Assembly: GCA_037501455.1 (NCBI GenBank)
Contig: CM074863.1
Coordinates: forward strand, 57,765,501-57,829,500
DNA: 64,000 nt
From: Lantana camara
Taxonomy: Eukaryota > Streptophyta > Magnoliopsida > Lamiales > Verbenaceae
Direction of reading: 5' to 3'
Shown here: piece after piece, positions 21,419 to 32,841 of the stretch
How positions within the stretch are numbered: position 1 is the first letter of the stretch
Layout of the letters: every line of letters starts with the position of its first letter
Position numbers and translations under genes: made by a program
The notes under the pieces: generated by a model
What the model was told of the DNA's origin: nothing
What the model saw: only the letters and a program-made list of their open reading frames with translations
The model's database searches: none

Positions 21419-23669
21419 TCTTAGAGTCCCATCTTTCTTCTTAATGAAAAGAACCGGTGCACCTCAAGGCGACGAACTCGGTCGAATATATCCATTCTTA
21501 AGAAGTTCTTCAAGCTAAACTTTCAATTCTTTTAACTCTACCGGTGCCATTCGGTAAGGAGTTTTCGAATAAGATTCTGATCCGGAATATAAATCTATCA
21601 CAAATTCAATCTCCCGGTCTGGTGGCAATGAACCCAAATTCTCCGAAAATACATCAGGATAATCCTTAACTACTTCTGTCTCCTCTAACCGTGCTTGATC
21701 TTTCGGTTAATTGAGAAGGTAAGCAATGTATCCCGTGGCACCATTCTTTACTAGCTACTGAGCTTCTGTAAACAAAAGTAGAGATACCATCTCCGATCCG
21801 ATTCCCACAATCACTTCTTCACCCAATCGTACTCTCTTGGCAAAGCAATCAACCCTAGCATGATGTTTGTATAACAAATCCATCCCAAAGATTACCCCAT
21901 ACTTGGATATCGTCATAACAATGAAATCCGTCGCATATTATTTCCCTTCCAAACCAATCGCACAATCTCGGACAACTTGACCTGTTTCAAGGCTCCCTCC
22001 AAGAGGAGAGCTCACCAAATAACAAATATACTGTAACGCCCCGACTCTTCGATCTTTTAAGTACAACGTTACGGATGTGCTAAATGTGCATTTAATTATT
22101 AAGCATGCGTTAATTTGAATTATTTGGAATATTTGATTATTGATATTAAGTTTAGGTTTGAAGTTTTAAACGTTTGAATCCTTTTCGAACCGTTTTTGAT
22201 TCGTTTAACTCCGTTTTCAATTCCGATTTTTGTGATAACTTGGTATACTTGAATTATGTGAGTTATTAACGTGTTTATATGCTTACGTTGTAATTTTAAG
22301 CTCGTTTGATTTAATTTTGATTTCGGTCTTTGGAGACGGGACTTATAGGGCTTAAAACGCTTTTAAGCGCGCCCTGGGTTCCGGACGTCATATCTTGAGC
22401 TCGGGAATTCGGATTCGAATTCCGTCACCTCCGTTGCCTTCGCATCGACGACTCGGAGACAATGGAACAAGCCTCATATCTTTTTGAGATCATTAGGACC
22501 TCCGAAATCCAACCGTAACGAACAACTCGTGCAAGAAGAACCCTTTTGTTGACTAGTCTTCATGGTGGGACCCTTTAATCCAACCTAAACTTAACCAAGC
22601 TTTAACCCATAATTGTGTACTTGAGTTAGCCCCTCTCTCCTCCTCTTTCATCAGCAAAAACGAGCCAAACACCCCTACCCCCCCCATTTCTGCTGCACCA
22701 GATCGAGAGAGAGGAAGAGAAGAGAAGAGAAAGAATCTTGGCTACCTTTGTGATTTTGAGCTCAAATCACTTCCCTTCTTCACCAAATCTTCAAGGTATG
22801 AATATTTATGTATCCTATAATCCTTTATACCTGATTTCATCTATTTATTTCTGATTTTGGATCAGATTTGGTTAGGGTTTGAGTTATGAGCTTGATATGA
22901 AATTTTGGGGATTTTTGCTCTAATGACTTATCTAGTTGTGTGACTGATTTCCTTACTTATACATGATGATATGAGCTTGTTTCTTGGCCTATTTGTTTCC
23001 TAAATGATAGTATATGATGTTAGGATGATTTTCTCTTTAGACCCTTTGATGAAATTATGTGATTTAGAGCCCCAAACTTGATGATCAAAACTGCCTCCCC
23101 TGTTTCGGGACTACTGTGTGGAATTATGGTTTGTTGCTTGATCAAATGGCCTTCATTTCGTGTGAATTTGCATGGAGATGATTTACACTCATTTTTTTAT
23201 ATGTTAGAGTTCATATTGCAAGCTTTTGGAACCATTTTAAGCCCCAAAACCGAAATACATGACCTGTTCTTACCTGTTGCTGTTGCATTTTGTGGTTCGT
23301 TGGTCATTCTAATGTGCTTCAATTCGTGCCATTTTGAATATATATGATTTATATTAGTTTTTTAGTATGTTAGCATGCTTTCCCTAAGGTTTTAGATTCA
23401 AATTCAGCCCCTAAGTACTTGATCATGGCATGATTTAACCAATTGAGCTCATATGTGCGATTTTGGCGCCCCAGACTTGCTGCATGGTTTTGGTGCTCTT
23501 AACGTGTGATTTGGCCTTTATTTATAAATGAAAAATGATCCTAACATGCTAACTATGTTGTATATCAAGTTTCATAAAATTTGGAGTTGATTTGGTATGT
23601 TTTTTGAACTGATTTTGTATAGGGTTGTTTTGCCGGTAAGCTTTGTTTGCATTTTTGGGTCTGTACCGT

Positions 23670-23796
23670 GACACCCCCGTGTCTCTTTTGCCTTGTATTG
23701 TGTGACACCCCCGTGTCACACCTTTTTTTTTTCAGTTCTGTACTGAGACACCCCCGTGTCTCAGTCTAGTTTATTTGAGGGACACGGGCGTGTCCC
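23670..23796 (+). repeat. Four GACAC...GTGTC hairpins inside the solo LTR
   Basis: GACAC-CCCC-GTGTC (23670-23683), TGTGACACCCCCGTGTCACA (23701-23720), TGAGACACCCCCGTGTCTCA (23744-23763) and GGGACACG-GG-CGTGTCCC (23779-23796). The last three are perfect; outer stem pairs T-A, G-C, T-A change to T-A, G-C, A-T and G-C, G-C on both arms together. Confidence 0.9.
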
Positions 23797-24484
23797 TTCC
23801 CCTGCGCAACTCTTGTCTTTTCCTTTTCGATTTTTGATTGTTTCACCTCCTTAACGCCTTTATCTTCATTCGTGATGAACTATGCACTTGTTTTACTATG
23901 TGTTGAGAGTATGATGGTTTGATTTCATAACATTTGGATGAGAATTAGGCATACTTTTATTGAATGCCGTTTATGTGCGTTTTTGTGTCATTTGTGATTT
24001 CCATAACCATTTCCCTTATCATATGAATTCTCCTTGTTTTCAAACTTTGGAAATATGTTATATTATGTAATATGATATATGTGGTAGCGTTTTGTGAAAG
24101 ATTAAATACGTACTAGGCTCCTATTTGAATTTCTTGAATTGAATTGATTGGAAACGTGAATTTATGAATTGAATGGAAGTGAACGAATGATTGAATGACT
24201 TGATTATGTGATTTAAATTCCTTAATAGTGCACATGAACATTTCCATGATATAATATGATCTTTTATGCATTCATAGCATAATCATTTCATTGTCAAGCG
24301 TCTTATTTGGTCATATTGAGTCTCATTTCACCTCTCTTGCACAGATTTTGATCCCGTTGGAGACGAGGCCGGTCAGTGAGGCTCTTGTGCTCTCTTTTGT
24401 TGGTTTAAGGTGGGTTTCTCTTCTACTTAGATAAAACGACCCGATATATCTCCCTATGTGAAAATTTTTAAGCCAAAGTAATAC

Positions 24485-24488
<4 letters not shown>

Positions 24489-24531
<43 letters not shown>

Positions 24532-24539
24532 AGTCTTTT
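24489..24539. repeat. (TA)n microsatellite, 51 bp
   Basis: Uninterrupted TA dinucleotide run inside the solo LTR; similar runs occur in two other LTRs of this window (48235, 57923). Confidence 0.98.
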
Positions 24540-25572
24540 CTCGAGTAAATGATTGCAAACGTAAAGCCCTTATTTCAGGAATCCTACCTAATGTTTTGGC
24601 GAGAATGAATGAATGTTCACAATGAATGGGGCCCAGGGGCTTGGTGTGAGTGGGGAACCGGGGAGGCATGGGCTGACGGGAAACCCTCACACTAGTCCCA
24701 CTAATGAACGGCGTAACCGGACCTCGTTAGGAGTTAGCGAGGAATGGACGCTGAGTGCCATCTGGGGAGTCATGTTCCCCTTTTGGTCAATGAATGGGTG
24801 GATGGGCCTTGCAAACCCGCCACCAACCCGGAGGAAAAAGGTGTAAATGTTATTGAATGCGCACGAAAGAATGATATGCATGAACAGAATGAATGAATGA
24901 ATGAATGTTAATGAATGTTAATGAATGTTAAGGTATTACACGAGGTGTTGGTTGGAGATAATGCACGCCCACTCGCCGGGCCAATAATGACCAAATGTTA
25001 ATGAATTATTATAATCCCTTTTGATGATTCTATTTGCCCACTTGGGAATTTCTTCAAAACCTCACTTGGGATTATAACTTGCATGTGAATGTTTAATTAT
25101 TGTCGTATATTATATTTATGCCCTGCTTTTATACCCACCAGTCCCTTTTGGACTGAACCCGTTTGGCTTTCAGTTGTATTGTGCAGGTGTCAAGGGAGCT
25201 AGGCGGGATTTCGAGTCATAGGTTTTCCTTTCGTCTTTTAGCCCTTGTATTTTGGTTTTACACTCACATATTGCACGTTGGATCATTGTATTGATTATTA
25301 ATGGAGCGTATTGGTTATTTGAGCCTTGACGGCATTTGATAATGTATATGGATTATTTTTGGAGTTTGATTGCTCATTGTTTATATTATGGCCAGTTATT
25401 GCTTCCGCATTTTGTAATCACTCTGATTTTATGGTTTAAGGGTTAGCCCGCCTAGCATAGCGTGTGTGTTTGTCCCTGTTCTCCGTGACTTAGCTCGAGT
25501 ATGGATCGTCGATTTCATATTCGGGTCGGGTCACGGTGCGGGGGATGTGGTACCTTGTGCTCGGGTGCTACA

Positions 25573-25825
25573 TATACACACAAGTAAGAGGCAAAGATAA
25601 GGTAGCAACTACTACATACGAAATAAATGAATATGTGGCTTTTGGATCAAATAATGCATGAATGTTCATGTTATGTATGCATATTCTACCTTCCACCACG
25701 ACAATCGGGTTTGCTTTCACATCATGCTCTTCCCCTCGAGAGCATAATCACGAGCTTGAATCATTGGCCTTTAAACTCCCGGTTGATATCCTGGAGTCTT
25801 GTCTGGACATGTGTTAGCCATATGC
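25573..25825 (-). pseudogene. Gag zinc-knuckle tail and protease of the chromovirus, interrupted
   Basis: The minus strand continues the polyprotein split by the solo LTR. It reads HMANTCPDK (end of a CCHC knuckle), then a linker with stops, ARDYALEGK and ALFDPKATYSFIS. The last is the gypsy aspartic protease site, normally LFDSGATHSFI, with Ser-Gly replaced, so the active site is broken. The reading joins SLPLTCVY to CYLVSSPLGG across the insertion. Upstream gag is cut by the LTR starting at 25826. Confidence 0.85.
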
Positions 25826-27061
25826 TGTATCACCCCAAACGAAAGGCACCAAATCCCCCCGCACTATAACCCAAATCCGGTTACAAAATGGGAAGTCCAT
25901 ACCCGAATCCAATTCATAGCGAACGGGGACTCACTCACTCACTAGGCTAGGCGGGAGCTAAAACCTCAAAACTAAATAACAAGTACCAAAAGGAATAACA
26001 AATGTGGAAGCAATGCAAATAAATTCATTCCAATAAAAACAGAATAAACGGGTTCAATCTATCCCTAGAAGCCTGTCCCGAATCAAAGTAATAAAATCAA
26101 TATCATAATCATACAATATTCAATTCGATTTACAGAAGCGTATGACGTGACTCAGACCTAAACAAAAGACTTGACAGACTCAACTCCCCGCCTAGCACTC
26201 CAAACCTGCAAGAAAACTAAAAACAATCCGGGTTCAGTCTATAGGAGACTGGTGGGTATAAAACAAGGCATATAATAGTAATACTTCATAATTTAAACAC
26301 CCACACATGCAAGCTATAATCTCGTACGAGGTTTTTAAAGATATTTCTCAAGTGGGTTAGAACAAAGAAAACAACGCTCGGGATTACAACAATTAATTTC
26401 ATTCATAATCATAATCATGCGGTCATTACGTGAGCCCTGGCGAGAGGGTAAAATCTCCAACCTTCTCCTCGTGTGTGCATATCAATTCAATCTTCTGATT
26501 AGTGATCATACACATTTATACATATCTGTTCATAATCATTCATAAGCATATCGTTCATATTTATATCATTCATAATCATAAACATATACACCTTTTTCAT
26601 GAGGGTGGTGGACGGGCTTGCAAGACCCGGCACCTCATACATAGTGGTAATGAGGTTCATGATTCCTCATTGCTCGACTAGCGTTTTCTCGTCAAAAATC
26701 CTAACGAGATCCATTCCGTCGTTATTATTTGTTGGGACTAGTGCACGGGGATCACCGTCAGCCCAAGCTTCCCCGGATAGCCATGTACACATAGTCCCGG
26801 GACCCCATAAACAATGTGTTCACTGGTCTCGCCAAAACATTTGGTAAGGGATTCATGAAAGGAAAAAGGGCTTTACGTTGAAAATCATAGACTCTTTTGA
26901 AAAGACTCGATATATATACATACATATAATATTTTGGCTTAAAACTTCACATAATGATTTATCGGGTCGTCATAGCTAATAGAAGAGAAACCCACCTGTG
27001 ACACCTCTTACCGAACAATACCAAAAGAAAAGAAGATTTGAGGTAGCCTATGAACCCTGCA
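25826..27061 (-). repeat. 3' part of a minus-strand gypsy LTR
   Basis: Left edge TGTATCACCCC with the usual LTR-end text (cccccgcactataaccc, gcgaacggggac, ctaggctaggcggg). The candidate acceptor appears as cctgcaagaaaac near 26205. The right side is interrupted by the TRIM cluster at 27062. Confidence 0.8.
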
Positions 27062-27533
27062 TGTAACAGCCCAAAGACCCGCCGTTCGATATTCTCCGCT
27101 TTGGCCAAGGTTAGACCCCAAGCACCTCACGATTTTACGTTTCGAGCTACTGGTATAACCCAGTGCACCCAAAAGGCCTCTACAAGGGAAAAGTATCCAC
27201 CCCCTTATAAAGGAGGCTTTGTTCCCCTCTCCAACCGATGTGGGACAAGCACCTTAGGCTATTACAGTCCACCCCCATAAGAGGGCCCAGCATCCTCGCT
27301 GGCACACCGGCCCGGGCCCCAGCTCTGATACCATTTGTAACAACCCAAAGACCCACCGTTCGATATTGTCCGCTTTGGCAAAGGGTAGACCCCAAGCGCC
27401 TCACGGTTTTACGTTTCGAGCCACTGATATAACCTAGTGCACCCAAAAGGCCTCTACTCAGGGGAGAGGGATCAACTACTTCTAAAGAAACTTCAAACCA
27501 CTCTCCAATCCGATGTGGGACAAGCACTTTGAC
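27062..27533 (-). mobile_element. TRIM element a-b (two LTRs, minus strand)
   Basis: LTR 27062-27266 (205 bp), PPT 27267-27281, internal region, PBS read on the minus strand as TGGTATCAGAGC (27333-27322), second LTR from 27336. The second LTR lacks its last few bases and runs directly into another LTR at 27538. No matching 5-bp flanks were found at 27057-27061 and 30455, so the cluster was rearranged after insertion. Confidence 0.88.
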
Positions 27534-27537
27534 TCTT

Positions 27538-28027
27538 TGTAATAGCCGAAAGACCCACCGTTCGATATTGTGCGCTTTAGCCAAGGGTAGACCCCAGGTG
27601 CCTCACGGTTTTACGTTTCGAGCCACTGGTATAACCTAGTGCACCCAAAAGGCCTCTACTCAGGGGAGAGGGATCCACAACTTATAAAGCAGCTTCAAAC
27701 CACTCTCCAATCCGATGTGGGACAAGCACTTTGAGCCTTACAGTCCACCCCCCCCCCCCCCCCATAAGGGCCCAGCGTCCTCGCTGGCACACCGAATCCG
27801 GGCCCCTGGCTCTGATACCATTTGTAATAGCCCAAAGACCCGCCGTTCGATATTGTCCTCTTTGGCCAAGGGTAGACCCCAAGCGCCTCACGGTTTTACA
27901 TTTCGAGCCACTGGTATAACCCAGTGCACCCAAAAGGCTTCTACTCAGAGGAGAGGGATCCACTACTTATAAAGTAGCTTCAAACCACTCTCCAATCCAA
28001 TGTGGGACAAGCACTTTGAGCCTTACA
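27538..28027 (-). mobile_element. TRIM element c-d (two 205-bp LTRs, minus strand)
   Basis: LTRs 27538-27742 and 27823-28027 enclose 80 bp with PBS TGGTATCAGAGCC (27820-27808) and a PPT that has grown into a run of 16 C on the plus strand (27748-27763). LTR length is identical to the neighbouring copies. The right edge keeps only GTC of a PPT before gag-like DNA begins. Confidence 0.9.
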
Positions 28028-28327
28028 GTCAACACATAATGACAGATGAACGACGTAAGGTTCAAAAGTTTGTTGATGGCCTAAGAACTGACCTACAATA
28101 TCTCTTGATGACAGCAGACCTCCCGGATTACACCACAGCTGTTGAGAAAGCTCTGGAGGTGGAGGCTAAGCTTCAGAATATTCGTCTGATCAACCAGAAG
28201 ATAGATAGGAATCGAGCATCAGGATCAGAGTGGCACAGCGAAAGCTTGGTGGCCCATAACCCACAGGTCCCAGGGGCCCGGATTCGGTGTGCCAGCGAGG
28301 ACACTGGGCCCTTATGGGGGGATGGAC
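28028..28327 (+). mobile_element. Internal region of a gag-bearing TRIM (TR-GAG type)
   Basis: This 300-bp stretch runs from a gag fragment into the conserved TRIM internal text (ggtgtgccagcgaggac) and a PPT tatggggggatggac that directly precedes a plus-strand TRIM LTR at 28328. Small LTR elements with TRIM-like LTRs carrying a gag domain are known in plants as TR-GAG. Its own 5' LTR is missing; a minus-strand LTR stands there instead. Confidence 0.65.
28030..28263 (+). pseudogene. Retrotransposon Gag fragment
   Basis: Open for about 78 codons: HIMTDERRKVQKFVDGL, RTDLQYLLMTADLPDYT and AVEKALEVEAKLQNI. This is the C-terminal half of the gypsy Retrotrans_gag domain, where F-x-x-G-L-R and a following helix are diagnostic. 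The ATG at 28000 lies in the TRIM LTR and is fortuitous; the start of the gag domain is lost. It ends in TRIM internal DNA. It could be a remnant of a TR-GAG protein or a captured piece. Confidence 0.75.
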
Positions 28328-30454
28328 TGTAAGGCTCAAAGTGCTTGTCCCACATTGGATTGGAGAGTGGTTTGAAGCTGCTTTATAAGTAGTGGATGTT
28401 GGAAAACACGAATCAGAAAGCAGCGGAATTTAAAAAATTTTTCCAACAAAAGGACCTTGGACTCGCAATCGTGTAACCAAATTCGTAAAGATAGAAAACT
28501 TACTTTTCTTTTGTTCTTTCTTGAAGCGTTTCAAGCCACCCAAGAACGCTCTTCTCGCGGCTTGATCCCCTCTCCTTTGGTAGAGCTCGAATCTTCAAAC
28601 TTCTAACTTGAAGTCTCTAGAGAAAGTCCACCAACTTGATCACAATCTAACTAGTAAGGATGCTAGTTCTCTAGTTAGTGTTTAGGCTTAACCTAGGGTT
28701 TAATTTAATCTTGGAGAAAGGAAGGTGTTCAACACATGAACCAAGAATTGTCTATTAGCTCTAAAGGGGAGCATGAGCTCCCCTATATATAGGAAAGGGG
28801 AGGGGCGGCCGAACCTAGTCCTAATGGACAAAGGATTTGGTCCCTCTCTCTCCTATTACTTGATCATCAAGTATTTTCCAACTTTGACTTTGAATTCTAA
28901 TTCTAGTCAACTTTTAAGAGAGCTAAAAATATCCAAACTATTTTTGGATAATTTTATACTTTATTTATTATAAAATAAATAACTTATTTTTATCTAATTA
29001 ATTAATTCGTAATTAATTAACTAGATTATTTTCTCCAAAATTAGACTTTCTTTTTAATTCAAAATTAAACCAAAGTCTATTAAATAATCAACACATTAAT
29101 TATTTAACATCACATAATCACGTGTGGCACACGTGTCTTAATGACACGTGTGATTTCACACGTGTGGAACCCCTTAGGCTCGATTAACTCGTTTAATCAT
29201 TTTCAAGCCTCAACTCATGTAACCAAGTTGTTGTGTGTGACCCTCTAGGTTCTCAATTCAATTAGCAGTGACCCCAATTAATTAATTCACTAATTAATTA
29301 ATCAGTCCACAGATTAAACGACCATAGTCTAGCAACAAGTGTTTAACCCCTAGCTGAATTGGAATGTTCGGATTCGACAGAACCTTTAAGTCATTGATTC
29401 ATGTGAGATACAATCCTCCTACTTACTATCTCTCAACCAAGATCTAGGGCAAGGGAATAATCAGAACCCTAATAATCTGGTCTTAAAGCTAAGTGCATTT
29501 CATATCCATTTGATCTCAATCCAAGAAACACTTTTCTTGATGTCTTGATCTACTGCCTTGGCCAAGGACTCCAAATGGCATATGAATGACTTATACAATA
29601 AGAGATCACCTTGCAAATGCAAGTGTAGGTCCTATCTTGATTCTCATTCACTTTCATGAATCACTTGTGCAGCCCCAGCATAAGCCTTGAATCAGTTGTC
29701 TAAGGCGACACCCTTTAAAGCTTATACCAAAGACTACAGAGTTAACTCATAAAGTGACAAGGAACCTCAAGTCTAAGGATCAATTAATCACATCAATGAC
29801 TCGTGAGATATTTCCTAATCTGGAAGTTTCCATTTCCTGAAATAGAAACTTCCTTTCCCATTTAGGAATGTTCTCACACGGGGCACCTCAGTGAACTTAC
29901 TTATTAAAGTAAGCACCCTCATGTATCACGCACGTATCAACTATACACTTTGCACCTCCATGAAACAAGGTGGTCCTTCTTAAGGGCGTGATCCCACAAG
30001 CAAGCCTTAGAGGAGTCAGGTTGACACTCCCACTGTCTGTAGGACTCATCGGCTTGGAGTATTTTACTAATCATGACTTATGTGATATAGGGCTCGTTTC
30101 ATGAACCATTTCACCTTAAATGGTAGAGTCCTAAAGTCATCAGGATTAGGGGAGTTCTCATACATGCACAGCTAAAGTAAACGCATACCAAACAAGAGCA
30201 TATAAAGAAGTGTTGCCTCAATTCGTTATTTCATTCAAAGATTGTCTGTGATTACAATAAGGAAAAGCACAAAGCGGATATACAATCGGCTTTCTAGGGC
30301 ACTATTCCTAACAGTGGATCCCTCTCCCCTGAGTAGAGGCCTTTTGGGTGCACTGGGTTATACCAGTGGCTCGAAACGTAAAACCGTGAGGCGCTTGGGG
30401 TCCACCCTTGGCAAAAGCGGACAATATCGAGCGGCTGGTCTTTGGGCTGTTACA
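28328..30454 (+). repeat. TRIM LTR e (205 bp) split by a solo copia LTR
   Basis: Bases 28328-28396 and 30314-30454 form one TRIM LTR from TGTAAGGCTC to GGGCTGTTACA. After subtracting the duplicated GTGGA the length is 205 bp, as in copies a, c and d. Confidence 0.9.
28397..30313 (-). mobile_element. Solo copia LTR (1917 bp) with TSD GTGGA
   Basis: Same family as the LTR at 4596-6547: TGTTGGAAAACACG at the left, CTATTCCTAACA at the right. GTGGA occurs at 28392-28396 and 30314-30318. Most of the length difference comes from a shorter G-box segment (29119-29164). It documents earlier copia activity, later than the TRIM it interrupts. Confidence 0.96.
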
Positions 30455-30913
30455 AGGGGTCACTCCATAGACTGAGTGAGGGGGCTAACACACAACCACA
30501 CACTATACATATAGAGCAAAACATATAAAAGAGAAAGATTATGAAAGGGGAATAGGTTTTGCATACCAAACATTACATATCATATACATATATATTATGT
30601 TTGTGAAGACTCTATTTGCATTCCATAATACAAACATTACGTAAAGCTCGGCGAGTTCGACCATCTAATGTTACTTCTTATTCATTACATAAAGCGAAAT
30701 CACATTCAATCTCCAACTTCTGTGATGGAAGGGCCGCACGACCCTTAGCCACCCATGAAATTGTGTATTCCTCGAGGGGTTGCTATCCCCTACGAGTCCT
30801 TGGTGGCTTTCACACTGAAGGCATCAAGAGTATCATGCCTTTCCATACTCCTGGAGTCGCGTGTGATACCCCGGATGGAAACTATACCTAGCGTTTACCC
30901 GACGACCCGCTAT
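30455..30913 (-). repeat. Internal piece of a minus-strand gypsy LTR
   Basis: Begins ggggtcactccatagactgagtgagggggctaac, text found about 550 bp inside other minus-strand LTRs (for example near 11800), so the TRIM LTR e sits in a different LTR context from TRIM a. No genes. Confidence 0.6.
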
Positions 30914-31294
30914 TGTAGTGCCTAGAGCGGTGAGCCACCACATCCCGCGCACCTAGTTCCGAACCCACAGATGAAATGGAAGTCCATACATGAGCCCAAG
31001 GCTAAGAGAACGGGGACCAACACAAACACTAGGCTAGGCGGAGTTACACCGAACGAAAACGTGTGTAACAGAGCAAGTAGAGCGAAAGTAAGCATACAAA
31101 ACAAAACATATAACAACAATTGACGTGTTCAACTAGCATAGATACCTGCCCCATATAATAATCTTATCAGAATACATACAACATTACATAATCCGATCAA
31201 CGTATATAAATCTTGTACTTAAATACAACCGTATCCAAAATGAAATGCAACTCGATCTAGACGTCTACAGGAACTCAACCAACACACTTCTTCA
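30914..31294 (-). repeat. LTR 3'-end fragment
   Basis: Starts TGTAGTGCC followed by the terminal LTR text (gagccaccacatcccgcgcacc, aggctaggcgg). About 380 bp remain before another LTR edge. Confidence 0.65.
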
Positions 31295-32841
31295 TGTAGC
31301 GCCCGAGCTTGTGGCGCCACATCCCCGTACTAAGACCCGACTCGCATATGAAATGGATAATCTATACACTTGTCATATCAGAGCGAACGGGGACACAACT
31401 CACTCACTATGCTAGGCGGGAGCTAACCTTCGAAACCAAATAAGAAATAAAGGAAATAAGAGCATAATAAAGAAACATAAGCGGAAGCATTATCATATAC
31501 ATGGTGTAAGTAGTGAGCTCTCAGGCTCAATTAATAAAACATTCAGGCGCTCGCAATCATTCACTATTTATAACATCAGTTAAATGGTATGAGTGTGAAT
31601 GTAAAGGAAAAGCTATACACGACTCCCAAGACTCTATGGACTCGACTTTCCGCCTAGCACTCCAAAACCTGTAAGAAAACTGAAAACAAACCGGGTTCAG
31701 TCTTTAAGGGACTGGTGGGTATAAAACAGGGCTTAATACAATAATAATACAGAAATTAAACAAGCACACATGCAAGTCATAATCCCTTGCGAGGTTTTGA
31801 AACATTTCCCAAGCGGGTTAAAACAAAGAAAAACAATGCATGGGATTATAACAATCAATTCTTTCATTACAATCATTAGGTCATTACGTGAGCCCGGCGA
31901 GTGGGCGAATTCTCCAACCTTCTATTCGTGTGTGCATTACTCATTCATTCATTTAGCGATCATACAACATTCATTCATGCATAATCAATTACCCTTATTT
32001 TCCTCCGGTTTGTGGACGGACTCGGCCAAAGACCCGCCGACCCATTCATTATGGCTAATGGGGTCCATGAAGCCCCAAAATCCCGATTCCCATTCCTCGC
32101 TAATCTCCTAGCGAGGGCCGGTGACATCGTCATTGTGTTGGAACTAGTGTATGGGGATCACCGTCAGCCAATGCTTCCCCGGATAGCCACGTAACTTAGT
32201 TCCAGGGCCCCCATTCGTTGTGATCACTGATCTCGCCAAACATTGGGTAAGGATTCATTTCAAAGAAAAGGGCTTTAACGTGAAATCATGGACTCTTTGA
32301 AAATTGGCCAAAAGTTTGCACGTTGGGATATATTGGATCAATTTATAACTAATAGAAGAGAAATCCACCTGGCTACACCTTACCACACAACACAAAGAAG
32401 AAAAGGAGACTTGAAGATAGCCTATGAACTTGACAGGTCTCAGCTCTGGAGAAAACTGTACAAAATACAACACGGTGCATTCGTGAGACTTAAAACTCCA
32501 AATGAACCATATATGACGTACGCTAATGCATTAACGTGATATGGAATGCATGACAAATAAAAATGTGCTATGACGATATTCATGTACACAATTAATGCCA
32601 CTTAGATACATAAACAATTCAATCATTCATTACACGAATAGATTGTGCCCATTCAGTATCATTCTTTCACTCAATATAAATCGTTCATTCAATACTCAAT
32701 TCATAGCACATTATATTACATGTTAACCATGTATACGAATCAATTTAAGGTGAAAGGATTCCATTAAACACATAAAGAATGCGATATTTGCAAACAAGGT
32801 CAAATTGTAGCGTTTAAACCTTCATACATGAAAGTCACATT
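31295..32841 (-). repeat. Truncated minus-strand gypsy LTR
   Basis: Left edge TGTAGCGCCC; usual landmarks (gcgaacggggac, ctatgctaggcggg, acctgtaagaaaactg as candidate acceptor near 31668, ccggcgagtgggcg). It stops at 32841 where leader DNA of another element begins. Confidence 0.75.

Larger units (their letters stand above)
18778..22031 (-). pseudogene. Decayed Ty3/gypsy chromovirus pol (Tekay/Del-like)
   Basis: Coding domains run right to left in several frames joined by frameshifts and stops. 22031-21420: linker with VSSPLGGSL and EFVIDL, MAPVELKEL. 21418-20912: reverse transcriptase ([28 protein letters not shown] where most relatives have FIDDILVYS). 20844-20244: thumb and RNase H ([18 protein letters not shown]). 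About 20180-19900: H2C2 domain. 19805-19350: integrase core (MDRLTKSAHF, VSDRDRRF, QSERLI). 19353-19006: GPYEILERIG and DLPPSLTGIHNVFHV. 18981-18778: chromodomain (IPLVKVLWRN, EATWE, FPNEQ stop). The C-terminal chromodomain places it among chromoviruses, which target H3K9me-type heterochromatin. Gag and protease continue at 25573-25825 beyond a solo LTR. Confidence 0.92.
22032..25572 (+). mobile_element. Solo gypsy LTR (3541 bp) with TSD TATAC
   Basis: Starts TGTAACGCCCCGAC and ends GGGTGCTACA. The 5-bp duplication TATAC is present at 22027-22031 and 25573-25577, so the insertion edges are exact and the element has been reduced to one LTR by intra-element recombination. It splits the gypsy pol between SLPLTCVY and CYLVSSPLGG. 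Inside: AG-rich block (22700-22740), candidate splice donor at 22797, hairpin cluster 23670-23796, (TA)n at 24489-24539, gaatgaat repeats near 24889-24935, candidate acceptor ending 25186. Confidence 0.95.

Noticed and set aside
27057..30459. A single TRIM-cluster insertion with target-site duplication
   Set aside because: Flanks ctgca and agggg do not match and the LTR text differs on the two sides.
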